Origin: Myxococcales bacterium
GTDB taxonomy: Bacteria; Myxococcota; Myxococcia; Myxococcales; JAJYLH01
NCBI GenBank assembly: GCA_021787845.1
Contig: JAJYLH010000002.1
Coordinates: forward strand, 153,073-217,072
Length of the DNA: 64,000 bases
Direction of reading: 5' to 3'
Both the position numbers and the translations under genes were made by a program. Within the stretch, counting starts at the first letter, position 1, and each line of letters begins with the position of its first letter. A model generated the notes under the pieces. That model did no database searches. It had not been told where the DNA came from and saw only the letters and a list, made by a program, of their open reading frames with translations. Positions 1 through 9,267 of the stretch are shown here, one piece after another.

Positions 1-20
1 CAACGCGCGCGCATTCTCGG

Positions 21-716
21 TCACGCCGCGCGCGAGCGCTCGTCGGTCGCGACCTTCCCGTCGACCAGATGGACCACCCGGTCCGCGCGCTCGAGCACCA
101 TCGCGTCGTGGGTGGAGAAGAGAAAGGTGATGCCGCGGTCGCGGTTGAGCTCGCGCATCATGTCCATCAGCGCCCGGCCGTTCTCCTGGTCGAGGTTGGC
201 GGTCGGCTCGTCGGCGAGGACGATCGCCGGCTCGGCGGCGATGGCCCGCGCGACCGCCACCCGCTGCTGTTGGCCCCCGCTCATCTTCGCCGGCCGCTTG
301 TCGGCGAGGTCCTTGAGGCCGAGCCGGTCGAACAGCTCGCCGACCCGCTTGTGCCGATCAGCAGCGCTCACGCCCTGCAGCTCGAGAACATATTCGGCGT
401 TCTCCGCCGCGGTCAGGACCGGGAACAGGTTGTAGGCCTGGAAAACGAAACCGATGCGGTCGCGCCGCAAGTCCGAGAGCGCTTTCGCCTTCATCTTCGC
501 CAGCTCCGTCCCGTCGATGCGCACGCTCCCCGACGTCGGCGTATCCAACGCGCCGAGCAGGTTCAGAAGCGTCGTCTTCCCCGACCCGCTGGGGCCGGCG
601 ATGGCCATGAACTCGCCCTTCTCGATTCGGAGATCGACCCCGCGCAGGGCGTGGGTGACGACCTCGCCGTCCTCGACGTAGTCCTTCACGACGTCCTTGA
701 TTTCCACGACCGCCAT
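21..716 (-). CDS. ABC transporter ATP-binding protein (LolD/MacB type)
   Basis: This 231-residue ATPase should energise the two FtsX-like permeases encoded just upstream. Visible motifs are Walker A GPSGSGKTT, signature MSGGQQQRVAVARA, Walker B IVLADEPTANLD and the switch region STHD. These are typical of LolD/MacB-type ATPases that move lipoproteins or envelope substrates rather than importing solutes. The start chosen is the ATG giving MAVVEIKDVV; a longer reading frame adds 31 residues that look like out-of-frame DNA. It is the last gene of a five-gene minus-strand operon. The substrate cannot be told from sequence. Confidence 0.9.
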   Translation of the reverse strand: MAVVEIKDVVKDYVEDGEVVTHALRGVDLRIEKGEFMAIAGPSGSGKTTLLNLLGALDTPTSGSVRIDGTELAKMKAKALSDLRRDRIGFVFQAYNLFPVLTAAENAEYVLELQGVSAADRHKRVGELFDRLGLKDLADKRPAKMSGGQQQRVAVARAIAAEPAIVLADEPTANLDQENGRALMDMMRELNRDRGITFLFSTHDAMVLERADRVVHLVDGKVATDERSRAA

Positions 717-732
717 CTCTCGCACCTCCGCT

Positions 733-1965
733 TCACGCCGCCCGCAGTGCCTGCGCCGGCTGAAGCCGGGTGACCCGCCAAGCTGGGTAGATGCCCACCA
801 CCAGGGCAAGAGCGTACACGAGCACCGACGCCTGAATCGCCGCCGGAACCGACAGCTTCAGCTTCACCGCGGTGCGCATGGTGGTGCCGGCGAAGTCGAA
901 TCCTTCGCCCAGTCCCTTGCCGAAGTCGACCAGGACGTGGGTCTGGCCGAACCAGGAGACCAGGAGCCCTGCCGTCAAGCCGACGGCCACGCTCAGGGTG
1001 GCGATCCAGAACGCCTCGCCGAACACCAACGCGACGATGCGGCGGGAACGGGTGCCGAGCGCCATCATCACCCCGAACTCGCGGGTGCGCTCCATCACGC
1101 TCATCAAGGTGGTGTTGAGGATGCCCAGGCCGACCAGGAAGTAGACGAAGAGCGCGATGCCGAGCTGCATGACGCTGATCAGGCTCTCCATCTTCTTCAG
1201 CTCCGGGAGCAGTCGCCCGTAGCTGACCACGTCGAACGAGGGGCCGAGAGCGCTGCCGATCCGCTCGGCGAGATCATCCGCTTGTTCGGGGTGCGAAAGC
1301 TGCACGATGACGACGCTCGCCTGATCGCCGAGCCCATAGAGCGCTTGCGAAGCGGGCATCGTCAGGAGCACCCGCTCGCCGGAAATCGCGGGGGAGATGG
1401 AGTGGAAGATGCCGCGGACGCGGTAGAGGCCGGCTCCCATCTCGCCGTCGGCGCGCTGGACCATCAGCCGGAGCCTTCCGTCGAGGCCGAGCTTCAGCTT
1501 CTTCGCGAGCTTCTCGCCGATGACCACGCCCTTGTCGTCGCCCGGCGCCAAGCGCTTTCCCTGCCGGACATCGTTGAAGTACGCCGACAGCTCACCCTCG
1601 GCCTTCGGGTCGACGCCGTCGACCTCGACGCCCTGATTACCGTGAGCGCTGCTGCCGAGCGCGCGCCCGACCACCCGCGCGCCGACCTGGGAGCCCGGCG
1701 GGAGCGCGAGCCGTGCCATCAGCGCCTGCGGGTCGGTCATCGCCTTCGACGGCTCCTCCCGCGCCCGCCAGCCGTGAGCGCTGATTTCCACGTGCCCCAT
1801 CCCGGTGTCGTCGAGGTCGTCCTTGGCGCTGCCCATGAACCCGGCCATCAGGCTCGAGTAGAGGATGACGAGGAACAGGCCCACGCCTACGGCGCTCATG
1901 TTGATGAGGGTGCGACGGGGACGCCGCCACAGGTCGTGCCAGGCCATCGCCAGCAGGCGGCGCAT
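733..1965 (-). CDS. FtsX-like ABC permease
   Basis: A 410-residue permease of the FtsX/MacB/LolCE class. It has an N-terminal membrane helix after MRRLLAMAWHDLWRRPRRT, a large extracytoplasmic domain, and three C-terminal membrane segments around residues 280-390 with the conserved 'RTREFGVMMALGTRSRRI' coupling loop. The ATG overlaps the stop of the preceding permease gene (ATGA), so translation is coupled. It probably forms a heterodimer with that neighbour, powered by the downstream ATPase. The role (lipoprotein or other envelope export) is inferred from the LolA-like partner in the operon. Confidence 0.88.
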   Translation of the reverse strand: MRRLLAMAWHDLWRRPRRTLINMSAVGVGLFLVILYSSLMAGFMGSAKDDLDDTGMGHVEISAHGWRAREEPSKAMTDPQALMARLALPPGSQVGARVVGRALGSSAHGNQGVEVDGVDPKAEGELSAYFNDVRQGKRLAPGDDKGVVIGEKLAKKLKLGLDGRLRLMVQRADGEMGAGLYRVRGIFHSISPAISGERVLLTMPASQALYGLGDQASVVIVQLSHPEQADDLAERIGSALGPSFDVVSYGRLLPELKKMESLISVMQLGIALFVYFLVGLGILNTTLMSVMERTREFGVMMALGTRSRRIVALVFGEAFWIATLSVAVGLTAGLLVSWFGQTHVLVDFGKGLGEGFDFAGTTMRTAVKLKLSVPAAIQASVLVYALALVVGIYPAWRVTRLQPAQALRAA

Positions 1966-3182
1966 CAGACGACCCTCGTCGCCTCGGCGGGAGCGAGCCG
2001 CGAGGCTTTGTAGGCCGGCCACAAGGCACCGACCAGGGCGATGAAGAAGGCGGTGGAGAAGGCGTCGCCGATGGCGCGCGCCTGCAGCGACAGGGTGACG
2101 GTCGACGGTATCCGCACGCCGCCGATGTCCTGCCCGGCCATCGAACCGAAGTCGATGCTCCCGACGGCGTGCAGCACCGCTGCTGCCAAGGCCACCCCGA
2201 TGACGAGCCCGATGAGCCCCTGGAGAAGCGACTCGGTCACCACGAGACCGAGAATGCGGCGCCGCCGGGTGCCGAGCGACGCCATCACCCCGAACTCCCG
2301 GGTGCGCTCGAAGGTCGACATCGACATCGTGTTCAAGACGCCGAGGGCGACGATGAGGAAGACCACGAAGTCCATGCCGTACTGGCCGTTGCGCTTCTGC
2401 TGAATCATCCCCTTGAGCTCCGGGAGCATCTGGCTCCAGGAGAGGACCTCGAGGGATTTCGAGTCGAGCGCGGCGCGCGCGGCGGCGAGCGGGCCCGCGC
2501 TGGCGGCGCCGGGGTCCTCGAGGCGCACCAGGATTTCGTGGATGGCGCCACCGAGCGCGAAGAACGACTGCGCGTCCTTCAGTTGGAGAAATACCGCGCT
2601 GTCGTCCAGGTCGCCGCTACCGGTCTTAGCGATGCCGCTGACCATGTAGCGGTCGTTCGCCATCGACCGGTCCGCCGCCTCGCCGAGGAGCACCAGCTCT
2701 GACCCCGGGCGCAAGCCCAGCCGGCTAGCGAGACCGGCGCCGACCACCGCACGGTGGGCTGGAGCGCTGCCGAGTCCCATGCCAGCCACGACCTTGAAGA
2801 GTCGGCTCCTCGCGTCCTGCTGGGCGGGATCGATGCCGAGGATCATCACCGCATCCGAGTCCCTGGCGGACCCGCCGAGCCCGTAGCCGACCACCCGCTC
2901 TTCCAGATGGGCGCCAGGCAGTGCCTTCTGGAGCTTCGCCATCGTTTGCGCCGGGTTCGGGATGACCGTCGAGATGTCCGGATTGTCCTGGTAGCCGGCG
3001 CCGTGGACCTGGAGGTTGCCGACGAGCCCGGTGGTGACGACGCCGATCATCTGCTTGAACGTCGACTCCCGGTAGCTATCGAGGAAGACGATGGCGGCGA
3101 TGCCCGCCGTCAGGGCGGAGACCGTGAGGATCGTCCGCCGATGGTTGCGCCAGATGTTGCGCCAGGCGAGGGTGAGCAGCAT
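1965..3182 (-). CDS. FtsX-like ABC permease
   Basis: A 405-residue FtsX-type permease paralogous to the next gene. It begins MLLTLAWRNIWRNHRRTILTV and contains the matching C-terminal 'RTREFGVMASLGTRRRRI' loop followed by two membrane segments. The start was placed at this ATG because upstream codons are low-quality sequence that overlaps the LolA-like gene. Two different permeases in tandem resemble the LolC/LolE arrangement. The 5' end lies 4 bp from the end of the LolA-like gene and the 3' end overlaps the second permease gene by 3 nt. Confidence 0.88.
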   Translation of the reverse strand: MLLTLAWRNIWRNHRRTILTVSALTAGIAAIVFLDSYRESTFKQMIGVVTTGLVGNLQVHGAGYQDNPDISTVIPNPAQTMAKLQKALPGAHLEERVVGYGLGGSARDSDAVMILGIDPAQQDARSRLFKVVAGMGLGSAPAHRAVVGAGLASRLGLRPGSELVLLGEAADRSMANDRYMVSGIAKTGSGDLDDSAVFLQLKDAQSFFALGGAIHEILVRLEDPGAASAGPLAAARAALDSKSLEVLSWSQMLPELKGMIQQKRNGQYGMDFVVFLIVALGVLNTMSMSTFERTREFGVMASLGTRRRRILGLVVTESLLQGLIGLVIGVALAAAVLHAVGSIDFGSMAGQDIGGVRIPSTVTLSLQARAIGDAFSTAFFIALVGALWPAYKASRLAPAEATRVV

Positions 3183-3186
3183 CGCT

Positions 3187-3966
3187 TCACCTCCCCCGCT
3201 GCAGCCGCTGGAGGCTGAACGTCTCGTCGGCGATGGGCACATCGAAGACGATCTCGTCGTAGGTCACGGTCGTGCTGTGACCCTTCTCGGACGGGAGCAC
3301 GGTGAAGGTGGTCGGGAAGTCGCGCGCGCCGATCTTCCGAAAGTCCGAGTACCTGAGCGTGCGCGCGATCTTTCCTTCGTCATCGTAGAAACGCTGCTCC
3401 ACCGGCAAGCAGGTGGTCCGATCGAGATCCAGCTCGATGCGGCTCCAGACCACCGTCGAGCTCGGCTTGGGAGCGAGGACGATGCGCCAGGCCTGGTGCC
3501 CGTCGGCCTGCACGGCGCCGGTGAGCTTCGCGGTGAAATCGTCGACCAGGCTCGAGCCCTTCACCAGGTCGTCGTTGGTGAAGTCGCTACCCATCCACGA
3601 GTCGCCCATCATCGCCGAGGGGAGCTTCATCACCCGGCCGGCCAGCGGGAGGTAGTCCCAGAGCTGGCGCTCGCGCTTGAGCGTCATCATCCCGGTCTCG
3701 CGCGGGCTCCCTTCGAGCACCCGCACCAGCGCGTAGTCGCGGCCCTTCGTCCACACCTTCATCTTCAGGTGGCGCGACCAGGTGGGGCCGCGGATCTGCA
3801 TCGTCATCGTCGCCACCGACGAGGTGCCCTCCAAGAGATGCTGGGTGCGTTCGACCAGCGCGGCGACGTCCGGCTTGCCGGCACCGGAAGGGCAGGACGG
3901 CAGCGGTCCTGCTCCCAACGCCGGGAGCGCGACGATCAGCGCGGCGAACGTGACGAGGCTACGCAC
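3187..3966 (-). CDS. Outer-membrane lipoprotein-sorting protein, LolA-like
   Basis: A 259-residue exported protein with a clear signal peptide (MRSLVTFAALIVALPALGAG). The body is typical of the 'outer membrane lipoprotein-sorting protein' family, seen in 'ETGMMTLKRERQLWDYLPLAGRVMKLP' and 'MGSDFTNDDLV', a LolA/LolB-like fold. Such proteins are commonly encoded with MacB/LolE-type permeases, as here. It is likely a periplasmic acceptor or carrier for whatever the downstream ABC complex extracts. The first 8 nt overlap the end of the TetR gene, so expression should follow the repressor. Confidence 0.82.
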   Translation of the reverse strand: MRSLVTFAALIVALPALGAGPLPSCPSGAGKPDVAALVERTQHLLEGTSSVATMTMQIRGPTWSRHLKMKVWTKGRDYALVRVLEGSPRETGMMTLKRERQLWDYLPLAGRVMKLPSAMMGDSWMGSDFTNDDLVKGSSLVDDFTAKLTGAVQADGHQAWRIVLAPKPSSTVVWSRIELDLDRTTCLPVEQRFYDDEGKIARTLRYSDFRKIGARDFPTTFTVLPSEKGHSTTVTYDEIVFDVPIADETFSLQRLQRGR

Positions 3967-4609
3967 GAGAAGACCTCCTCTTCTTCGGCGCGGGACTGAG
4001 CAGCCGGCGGACCGCGTCGAGCGTCAGCGCGCCGACCCGATCGATCGCCGCGTCGCTCGCCTCGGTCCCGGGTGCGAGAATCGCGCGGGATAGCGCCTCT
4101 TTGGCCGCCTGCACCATCGCGATGAGCACCCGCGGCTCGAGGTCGATGCGCACGGCGCCCATCTCCTGGCCGCGTCGGATGAGGGGCTCCATCGCGTCGC
4201 GCCCGAGGTCGAAGAGCGGACCGATGCGTTCACGGAAGACCGGGTCGTGTATCGCCGCGGTCCCGAGCTTGACGATGAGGTCCATCTCTTGGGAGCTGTC
4301 GCGCAGCATCTCCAGCGAGCGGCGCGCCATCTCGTCCATCACCCGCCAGAAGCCGTTGACGCTCGAGGGGAGCTCGATGGCCCCCACGAAGTCATAGGGC
4401 ACCTTCATCGCCCGTTCGAGCACCGTCGCCGCCAGGTCCGCCTTGTCGTCGAACCAGTAATAGAAGCTGCCCTTCGTCAGCCCTGCCGCTTCCAGGATGC
4501 GGTTCAGGGAAGCAGCTTCGTAGCCGGACTTCGCGAACTCGGCCGCCGCGGCGCGCAAGAGCGCCTCGCGTTTCTCGGGCTCGGCTTTCGCGAACCGGGG
4601 CCTGGGCAT
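3959..4609 (-). CDS. TetR-family transcriptional regulator
   Basis: A 216-residue regulator. The N-terminal helix-turn-helix is clear: 'REALLRAAAAEFAKSGYEAASLNRILEAAGLTKGSFYYWFDDKADL'. The C-terminal ligand domain is generic. The start MPRPRFAKAEPEKRE was preferred over an ATG 36 nt upstream, since family members begin this way. It is the first gene of the export operon. A perfect palindrome lies about 65 bp upstream, so autorepression is likely. The inducer is unknown; the operon content suggests a hydrophobic or envelope-stress signal, which is inference. Confidence 0.9.
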   Translation of the reverse strand: MPRPRFAKAEPEKREALLRAAAAEFAKSGYEAASLNRILEAAGLTKGSFYYWFDDKADLAATVLERAMKVPYDFVGAIELPSSVNGFWRVMDEMARRSLEMLRDSSQEMDLIVKLGTAAIHDPVFRERIGPLFDLGRDAMEPLIRRGQEMGAVRIDLEPRVLIAMVQAAKEALSRAILAPGTEASDAAIDRVGALTLDAVRRLLSPAPKKRRSSRA

Positions 4610-4672
4610 CGGGCGCTTCCCGCCGCGACTCGGCGTTGAGACCATCAGTCAGACCAGCGGACCAACCGGAGG

Positions 4673-4689
4673 TCAGACCGACGGTCTGA
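4673..4689. promoter_or_regulatory. Probable TetR operator (17-bp palindrome)
   Basis: TCAGACCG-A-CGGTCTGA is a perfect inverted repeat (8-bp arms, 1-bp centre) upstream of the TetR gene. A second partial copy, GTCAGACC, lies at 4649-4656, 23 bp away. The size, position and symmetry fit a TetR-dimer operator covering the promoter of the regulator-exporter operon. Binding is inferred. Confidence 0.65.
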
Positions 4690-4871
4690 GACCTTGCCAG
4701 GGCGCCCCCCGGGTGTCAAGTCGATTCGCAATCAGTCCTGGGAACAGCGGCGGGCGTGGCGCGCGACCGGCGAACGGTGCGCCCCAGCGCCAGGGGATCC
4801 CCGAGCCGACGATCGTGATCTACAGCAGCGCTTCTACCCGGCAGGCGCACGCGGGGGCGTCCGCGTTCCGC

Positions 4872-5462
4872 CTAGAACTCATCGTCTTCGGGATCCGCGC
4901 CGAAGAGCTCGTCGACGCGGAGCTCGACCGCGTCGAACGGCTCGGCACGCACCGTCTGCCCGGCCTTCGCGCTGAGCAGGAGCGCATACGCCAGGTCGGT
5001 GCGCTTGTAGACCTCGAGAACATGCTCGATCGGGTCGGCAATCCAGTAATGCAGGACCCTCGCGGCGAAGTAGCTCTGCATCTTGTCGACCCGATCGACG
5101 CTCTCGGTCGACGGCGAGAGGACCTCGCAGATCCAGTCCGGCACGACGTGGATGGGGCGACCCCTGAGCCGGTCGGGAACACGTTCACGACGCCATCCAG
5201 CGAGGTCCGGCCGAAAGAGCTCGTCGCTCATCTCGATATCGACCTCGGTGAGAATCCACCATCCGCCGGGCCACCGGCCCCCCGGACGGCGATCGAATCG
5301 CTCGCCCACTCGCCGGTCGACGTGAGCCTGGACGATGCTGTGTTCGGCGGTCGGCGCCGCTTTGGACAGCAGGGTGCCGCGAATCAGCTCGATGCGCTCG
5401 GACTCCGGGCGAGCCAGCGCCTCTTCGATGGTTGCCGGCGTTCGTTTCGGTGCCGTCGCCAT
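4872..5462 (-). CDS. Uma2-family (DUF820) restriction-endonuclease-like protein
   Basis: A 196-residue protein with the Uma2/DUF820 PD-(D/E)xK pattern: 'ERIELIRGTLL' near residue 20, 'DIEMSDELFRPDLAGW' (the acidic Asp of the fold), and 'PDWICEVLSPSTESVDRVDKMQSYFAARVLHYWIADP' with a conserved Glu and Lys. These are abundant, poorly characterised proteins in GC-rich bacteria; nuclease activity is predicted from the fold, not shown. The start MATAPKRTPATIEEAL was chosen over a longer frame. It is a single gene, divergent from the HAD gene. Confidence 0.85.
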   Translation of the reverse strand: MATAPKRTPATIEEALARPESERIELIRGTLLSKAAPTAEHSIVQAHVDRRVGERFDRRPGGRWPGGWWILTEVDIEMSDELFRPDLAGWRRERVPDRLRGRPIHVVPDWICEVLSPSTESVDRVDKMQSYFAARVLHYWIADPIEHVLEVYKRTDLAYALLLSAKAGQTVRAEPFDAVELRVDELFGADPEDDEF

Positions 5463-5561
5463 GGTCACAGGATAGCTTGTCGAATCCGCCGATCCAACGC
5501 AGCGTGCCCGGCTGGGCACGAGGCGTCTTCGCGCGCGTCACCCGGGTTATCGTCGGCGCCC

Positions 5562-6296
5562 GTGTCGTTCCACCGGACCGCCGCCATCTTCGACCTCGAC
5601 GACTCCCTCCTCGACGGCAACGCCGGAACTATCTTCACATGGTATTTATATTCGCAGAAGCTATTGCGCCAGGACGTTCGGTCGAAGCTCCCTCGGGCGC
5701 TCTACGACTTCGCCCGGCGCCGGCTGACGGAAGCGGACATGGTGGCCATCGCGAGCCGCGCCCATGTCGGCCTCCGCGCTGACGAGGCGAAGGAACACGC
5801 CCGGCGCTGCTTCGAGAAGCACCTGCGCAAGCGCATCACCGCCGAGGGGATGCGCGCCGTGCGCCGCCACCTGCTCTCGGGCCACCTGGTGCTCCTCGCC
5901 TCGGGCAGCCCGCAGCTCGTCATCGACGAGGTCGCCCGGTTCTTGAACGCGCACCTCGCCATCGGCACCCGCGCGCTCGTGCGCGAGGGGGTCTTCACCG
6001 ACGAGCTCATCCCGCCGGTCAGCTTCCGCGAGGGCAAGCGCGAGCACGTCACCCGCGCCTGCGACGCGCACGGCATCGAGCTATCGCAGAGCTGGCTCTA
6101 CTCCGACTCGATCGCCGACTCCCCGCTGTTCGAGCGGGTCGGCCATCCGGTCGCCGTCAACCCCAAGCCCGCGTTTCGTCTGGAGGCCGCCCGACGCGGG
6201 TGGGAGGTCGCCGACTGGAGGGGACGCTGGCTGGAGGCTAAGAGCCCTCCTGGAGAGGAGTTCCCGGTCGAGGAATGGGGAAGCTGGGAATCGTGA
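5562..6296 (+). CDS. HAD-superfamily hydrolase, subfamily IB (SerB/PSP-like)
   Basis: A 244-residue phosphatase-like protein with all HAD motifs: motif I FDLDDSLLDG, motif II LLASGSP, a Lys/Arg in 'SFREGKREHV', and motif IV 'YSDSIADSPLF'. The helical cap (about residues 25-100) matches the HAD-IB family that includes phosphoserine phosphatase-like enzymes acting on small phosphate esters. No in-frame ATG fits; the GTG just before SFHRTAAIFDLD is chosen and removes a long non-conserved upstream extension. The substrate is unknown. It converges with the TPR protein gene 48 bp away. Confidence 0.85.
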   Translation: MSFHRTAAIFDLDDSLLDGNAGTIFTWYLYSQKLLRQDVRSKLPRALYDFARRRLTEADMVAIASRAHVGLRADEAKEHARRCFEKHLRKRITAEGMRAVRRHLLSGHLVLLASGSPQLVIDEVARFLNAHLAIGTRALVREGVFTDELIPPVSFREGKREHVTRACDAHGIELSQSWLYSDSIADSPLFERVGHPVAVNPKPAFRLEAARRGWEVADWRGRWLEAKSPPGEEFPVEEWGSWES

Positions 6297-6344
6297 GGTC
6301 GGGGGGCTCGACGCCGTGCCCGCCCGGGTCTTGCGCGTCGCCCG

Positions 6345-7043
6345 CTATCGCGCGGTGACGATGACCCGCTTGGTCAGGAGCTGGGCGAGAATCTTCGCGG
6401 TGTCCAGGCGGGACATCCCGCAGATGGCGTAGAGGTCCTCGTAGCTGACGCGACCGTCGATCTGCGCGAGGACGAAACCGGCCCGGTGGTCGAGATCGAG
6501 CCAGATGATTTCGTCCGGCGGCGCGACCACCGCGGGAATCCCGGCCAGCGGCCCGAGGTGGCTTTCGTACATCGCGGTCAAGGTGGCGACGCACGAGTCC
6601 CGAATGGACGTCAGCGTCGGCTGGTTCGGGTCGCGCTTGAGCAGCGGCTCGATCAGCGTGAGGGCGCCGGAGAAGTCGTTCAAGGCGTAGCGTTCCCGCG
6701 CCTGCCGCGCGACCACCACGAGCTCCCCGGGATCGGTCTCGTGCCTCGCCCGCCGAAAGGCCTCCTCCTCCTCCAGCTCAACGGGATCCCTGCCGTCATC
6801 CATGACAACCGGCGGGGCCACCGCCGGCGCGTCGTCCCAGGCGGTCGCGGCGGCAGCCTCCGAAACCGGAGCGGAAGCGGCGGGCTGCGGTATCAGCGCC
6901 CGCCGCAGGTACTCGCGGGCTCGCGGATTCTCCGGCTCGATCTTCAGCACCGCGCGCCACGACTCCGCCGCCTCGGCGATGCGGCCGGCGCGGTAGTGCT
7001 CGAGCCCTTGGGCCAGAAGGTCGTCCGCCTCGGCCATCGTCAT
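6345..7043 (-). CDS. TPR protein with C-terminal winged-helix-like domain
   Basis: A 232-residue protein. Residues 5-50 form a tetratricopeptide repeat ('[38 protein letters not shown]'), followed by a Pro/Ala linker, a second helical TPR-like stretch ('[23 protein letters not shown]'), and a C-terminal '[29 protein letters not shown]' segment. That last element occurs in myxobacterial regulators and motility proteins (from memory). Its ATG overlaps the stop of the Hsp70 gene (ATGA), so the two are co-translated. It may act as a co-chaperone or adaptor for that Hsp70; this is inference. Confidence 0.75.
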   Translation of the reverse strand: MTMAEADDLLAQGLEHYRAGRIAEAAESWRAVLKIEPENPRAREYLRRALIPQPAASAPVSEAAAATAWDDAPAVAPPVVMDDGRDPVELEEEEAFRRARHETDPGELVVVARQARERYALNDFSGALTLIEPLLKRDPNQPTLTSIRDSCVATLTAMYESHLGPLAGIPAVVAPPDEIIWLDLDHRAGFVLAQIDGRVSYEDLYAICGMSRLDTAKILAQLLTKRVIVTAR

Positions 7044-8875
7044 CTCCGACCGAGCTTCTGGGCGATGCCCCTGAGCAGTTGCAAGGTCTGGTCGAGCGAC
7101 TCCTTGGCCGCGAGCATCATCGCGGTATCCCGCGCCGCTTCCGCCGCCCGGGTGCGCTCCAGGAGCTTTGCTGCCCGCGAAACCGCCTCCTCGCCCGACT
7201 GCGACCCCTCCACCGCGCTCTTCACTTTCGGCAGCAACTGCTCCAACTCGTTCGCGAGCTTTCCCGCGTCCTGCTGCACCGACGCGAACTGCTCCTCGGT
7301 CTTTCGCGCCAGGAGGTAGTCGGCGTTCTGCTCCATCATCTGCCGCACCTCCTCGTCGGTGAGGCCGCTGGTCGCGGTCACCTGGATGCTTTGGCGCTGC
7401 CCGGTCTTCAGGTCCTTGGCGCTGACGCCGACGATGCCGTCCGAGGAGATCTCGAACAGCACGTCGATCTCCACCTCGCCGCGTAGCGCCTTGGGCAGAT
7501 TGTCGAGGATGAGCTCGCCCAGCAGCTCGTTGCCCTGAGCTTGAGGGCTCTCGCCCTGCATCACCATGATCTTCGCGGCCTTCTGGTTGTCCTTGATCGT
7601 GGTGAACAGGTGGGAGGCGCTGGTCGGGACGGTGGTGTTCTTCGGAATCAGCACCTGGACGAGCCCCCCGGCGATGCACACGCCGAGGGAGTGCGGGGTC
7701 ACGTCGAGAAGCAACACCCCGGCACCGCTGTCGGCCTCCTTGGCGAGCGCGTGCGCCTGAATCGCCGCGCCGAGCGCCACCGCTTCCTGGGGATGCACCC
7801 CTTTCGAGGGCTCGCGGTCGAAGACCCGCCGACAAGCCGCCTGAATCGCGGGCATCCGCGTCATCCCTCCGACCAGGACCACTTCGTCCAGGTCGCGCGC
7901 CGAGCGGAACGCGTCTCGCATCACGTCCTGGCACAACCTCGCGCAGCGATCGACCAGGTCCCTCGTCTTCTCCTCGAACTCCGCGCGCCGCAGGACCCGC
8001 TGCAGGTGGAGCGGCCCGCCTGGCGTCGTCGCGATGAAGGGCAGGTTCACCTCGCTCTCCTGCGCGTCCGACAGCGCGATCTTCGCTTTCTCCGCCGCGT
8101 CCTTCAGCCGCTGGCGCGCCATCGGGTCCGCGCGCAAGACGAGGCCTTCCGCGCGTTCGAAAGGGTCGGCGAGCAAGTCGATCAGCCGTTCGTCGAAATC
8201 GTCGCCGCCGAGGAAGGTGTCGCCGCCGGTCGCGACCACGTCGAAGACGCCGCTGCCGATGTTGAGAAGGGAGACGTCGAAGGTGCCGCCGCCGAGGTCG
8301 AACACCACCACCTTCTTGTCGACCTTGCGGCCGAACCCGTAGGCGAGCGCCGCCGCGGTCGGCTCGTTGATGATCCGCAGCACGTCGAGGCCGGAGATCT
8401 TGCCGGCGTCCAAGGTGGCGGTGCGCTGGGCGTCGTTGAAATGGGCGGGGACCGTGATCACCGACTTGACCACCGGCTGGCCGAACCACGCTTCCGCGTC
8501 GAGCTTCAGCTCGGTCAGGATCATCGCGGCGATTTCAGGAAGCGCCATCGTCCGCCCGCCAAGCTCGACCCGCACGTCGTCGTGCGGCCCCTCGACGATG
8601 CGATAGGTCGCCTTCGCCCGGGCCTGCTGCACCTGCGCGCTCGACCACTTCCGGCCGATGAGCCTCTTGGAAGCGGTGACGGTCTGCTCGGCGTTGGTGA
8701 CCGCCTGCCGCTTGGCCAGCTCCCCGACCAGATAGCGCCCGGTGCGCGCGTAGGCGACGACGCTCGGAAGCAGCTCGTAGCCGCTGCGCCCCGCGATCAC
8801 GGTCGGAACGCCGTCCACCACCGTCGCGACGACGCTGTTCGTGGTCCCCAGATCGATTCCGATGATCGGTTCCAT
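7040..8875 (-). CDS. Hsp70/DnaK-family chaperone
   Basis: A 611-residue Hsp70. The ATPase domain begins [13 protein letters not shown] and includes '[16 protein letters not shown]', '[14 protein letters not shown]', '[14 protein letters not shown]' and '[14 protein letters not shown]'. The substrate domain has '[12 protein letters not shown]' and '[14 protein letters not shown]'. The C-terminal lid ends in LGRR without the acidic EEVD-like tail. No grpE or dnaJ is adjacent; the partner is a TPR protein. This looks like a specialised paralogue, as seen in myxobacteria (SglK of Myxococcus is a known motility-related DnaK homologue), rather than the housekeeping DnaK. The start is the ATG before EPIIGID. 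Confidence 0.9.
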   Translation of the reverse strand: MEPIIGIDLGTTNSVVATVVDGVPTVIAGRSGYELLPSVVAYARTGRYLVGELAKRQAVTNAEQTVTASKRLIGRKWSSAQVQQARAKATYRIVEGPHDDVRVELGGRTMALPEIAAMILTELKLDAEAWFGQPVVKSVITVPAHFNDAQRTATLDAGKISGLDVLRIINEPTAAALAYGFGRKVDKKVVVFDLGGGTFDVSLLNIGSGVFDVVATGGDTFLGGDDFDERLIDLLADPFERAEGLVLRADPMARQRLKDAAEKAKIALSDAQESEVNLPFIATTPGGPLHLQRVLRRAEFEEKTRDLVDRCARLCQDVMRDAFRSARDLDEVVLVGGMTRMPAIQAACRRVFDREPSKGVHPQEAVALGAAIQAHALAKEADSGAGVLLLDVTPHSLGVCIAGGLVQVLIPKNTTVPTSASHLFTTIKDNQKAAKIMVMQGESPQAQGNELLGELILDNLPKALRGEVEIDVLFEISSDGIVGVSAKDLKTGQRQSIQVTATSGLTDEEVRQMMEQNADYLLARKTEEQFASVQQDAGKLANELEQLLPKVKSAVEGSQSGEEAVSRAAKLLERTRAAEAARDTAMMLAAKESLDQTLQLLRGIAQKLGRR

Positions 8876-9267
8876 CGCGTATCGACGGCGCTCGACCGCC
8901 GCCTCCCTGCCCTCGTTAACGAAGCTCGTCCGCTCGCCAACCGCGTTCGCGGGACAGGATAAGACATCGCGGCCGCGGCGAGGCACCTGTCTTGCCAGGC
9001 GCGCCGCGTGAGGCCCCCGCCCAAGCGGCTCCCGGCGAGCCTTCCAGACGGGGCCGGAGCGAACAGGCATGCCGCCGCTCGCGCACGGCTGCCCGGCGTT
9101 GGCTGCCTCCCGGAAACGCTACTACCCATCAGATCCGGTCTAGGCGTCCAGGATCGTCGGCGCGGCGGCCCTCCACGACCCGGGCTGGTCTCCGCAGGTG
9201 CGCGCACGGGGGGCTGCGGCGAATCGTCTTGCGGAGCCCGAAGACGCACCATCGCCGCGGTGAGCTC
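8876..9267. other. Gene-free stretch between Hsp70 and lipoprotein genes
   Basis: About 390 bp with no ORF that I can support; frames crossing it are shadows of flanking genes. It presumably holds the Hsp70 promoter on the minus strand. I see no rho-independent terminator with a T tract. Confidence 0.5.
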
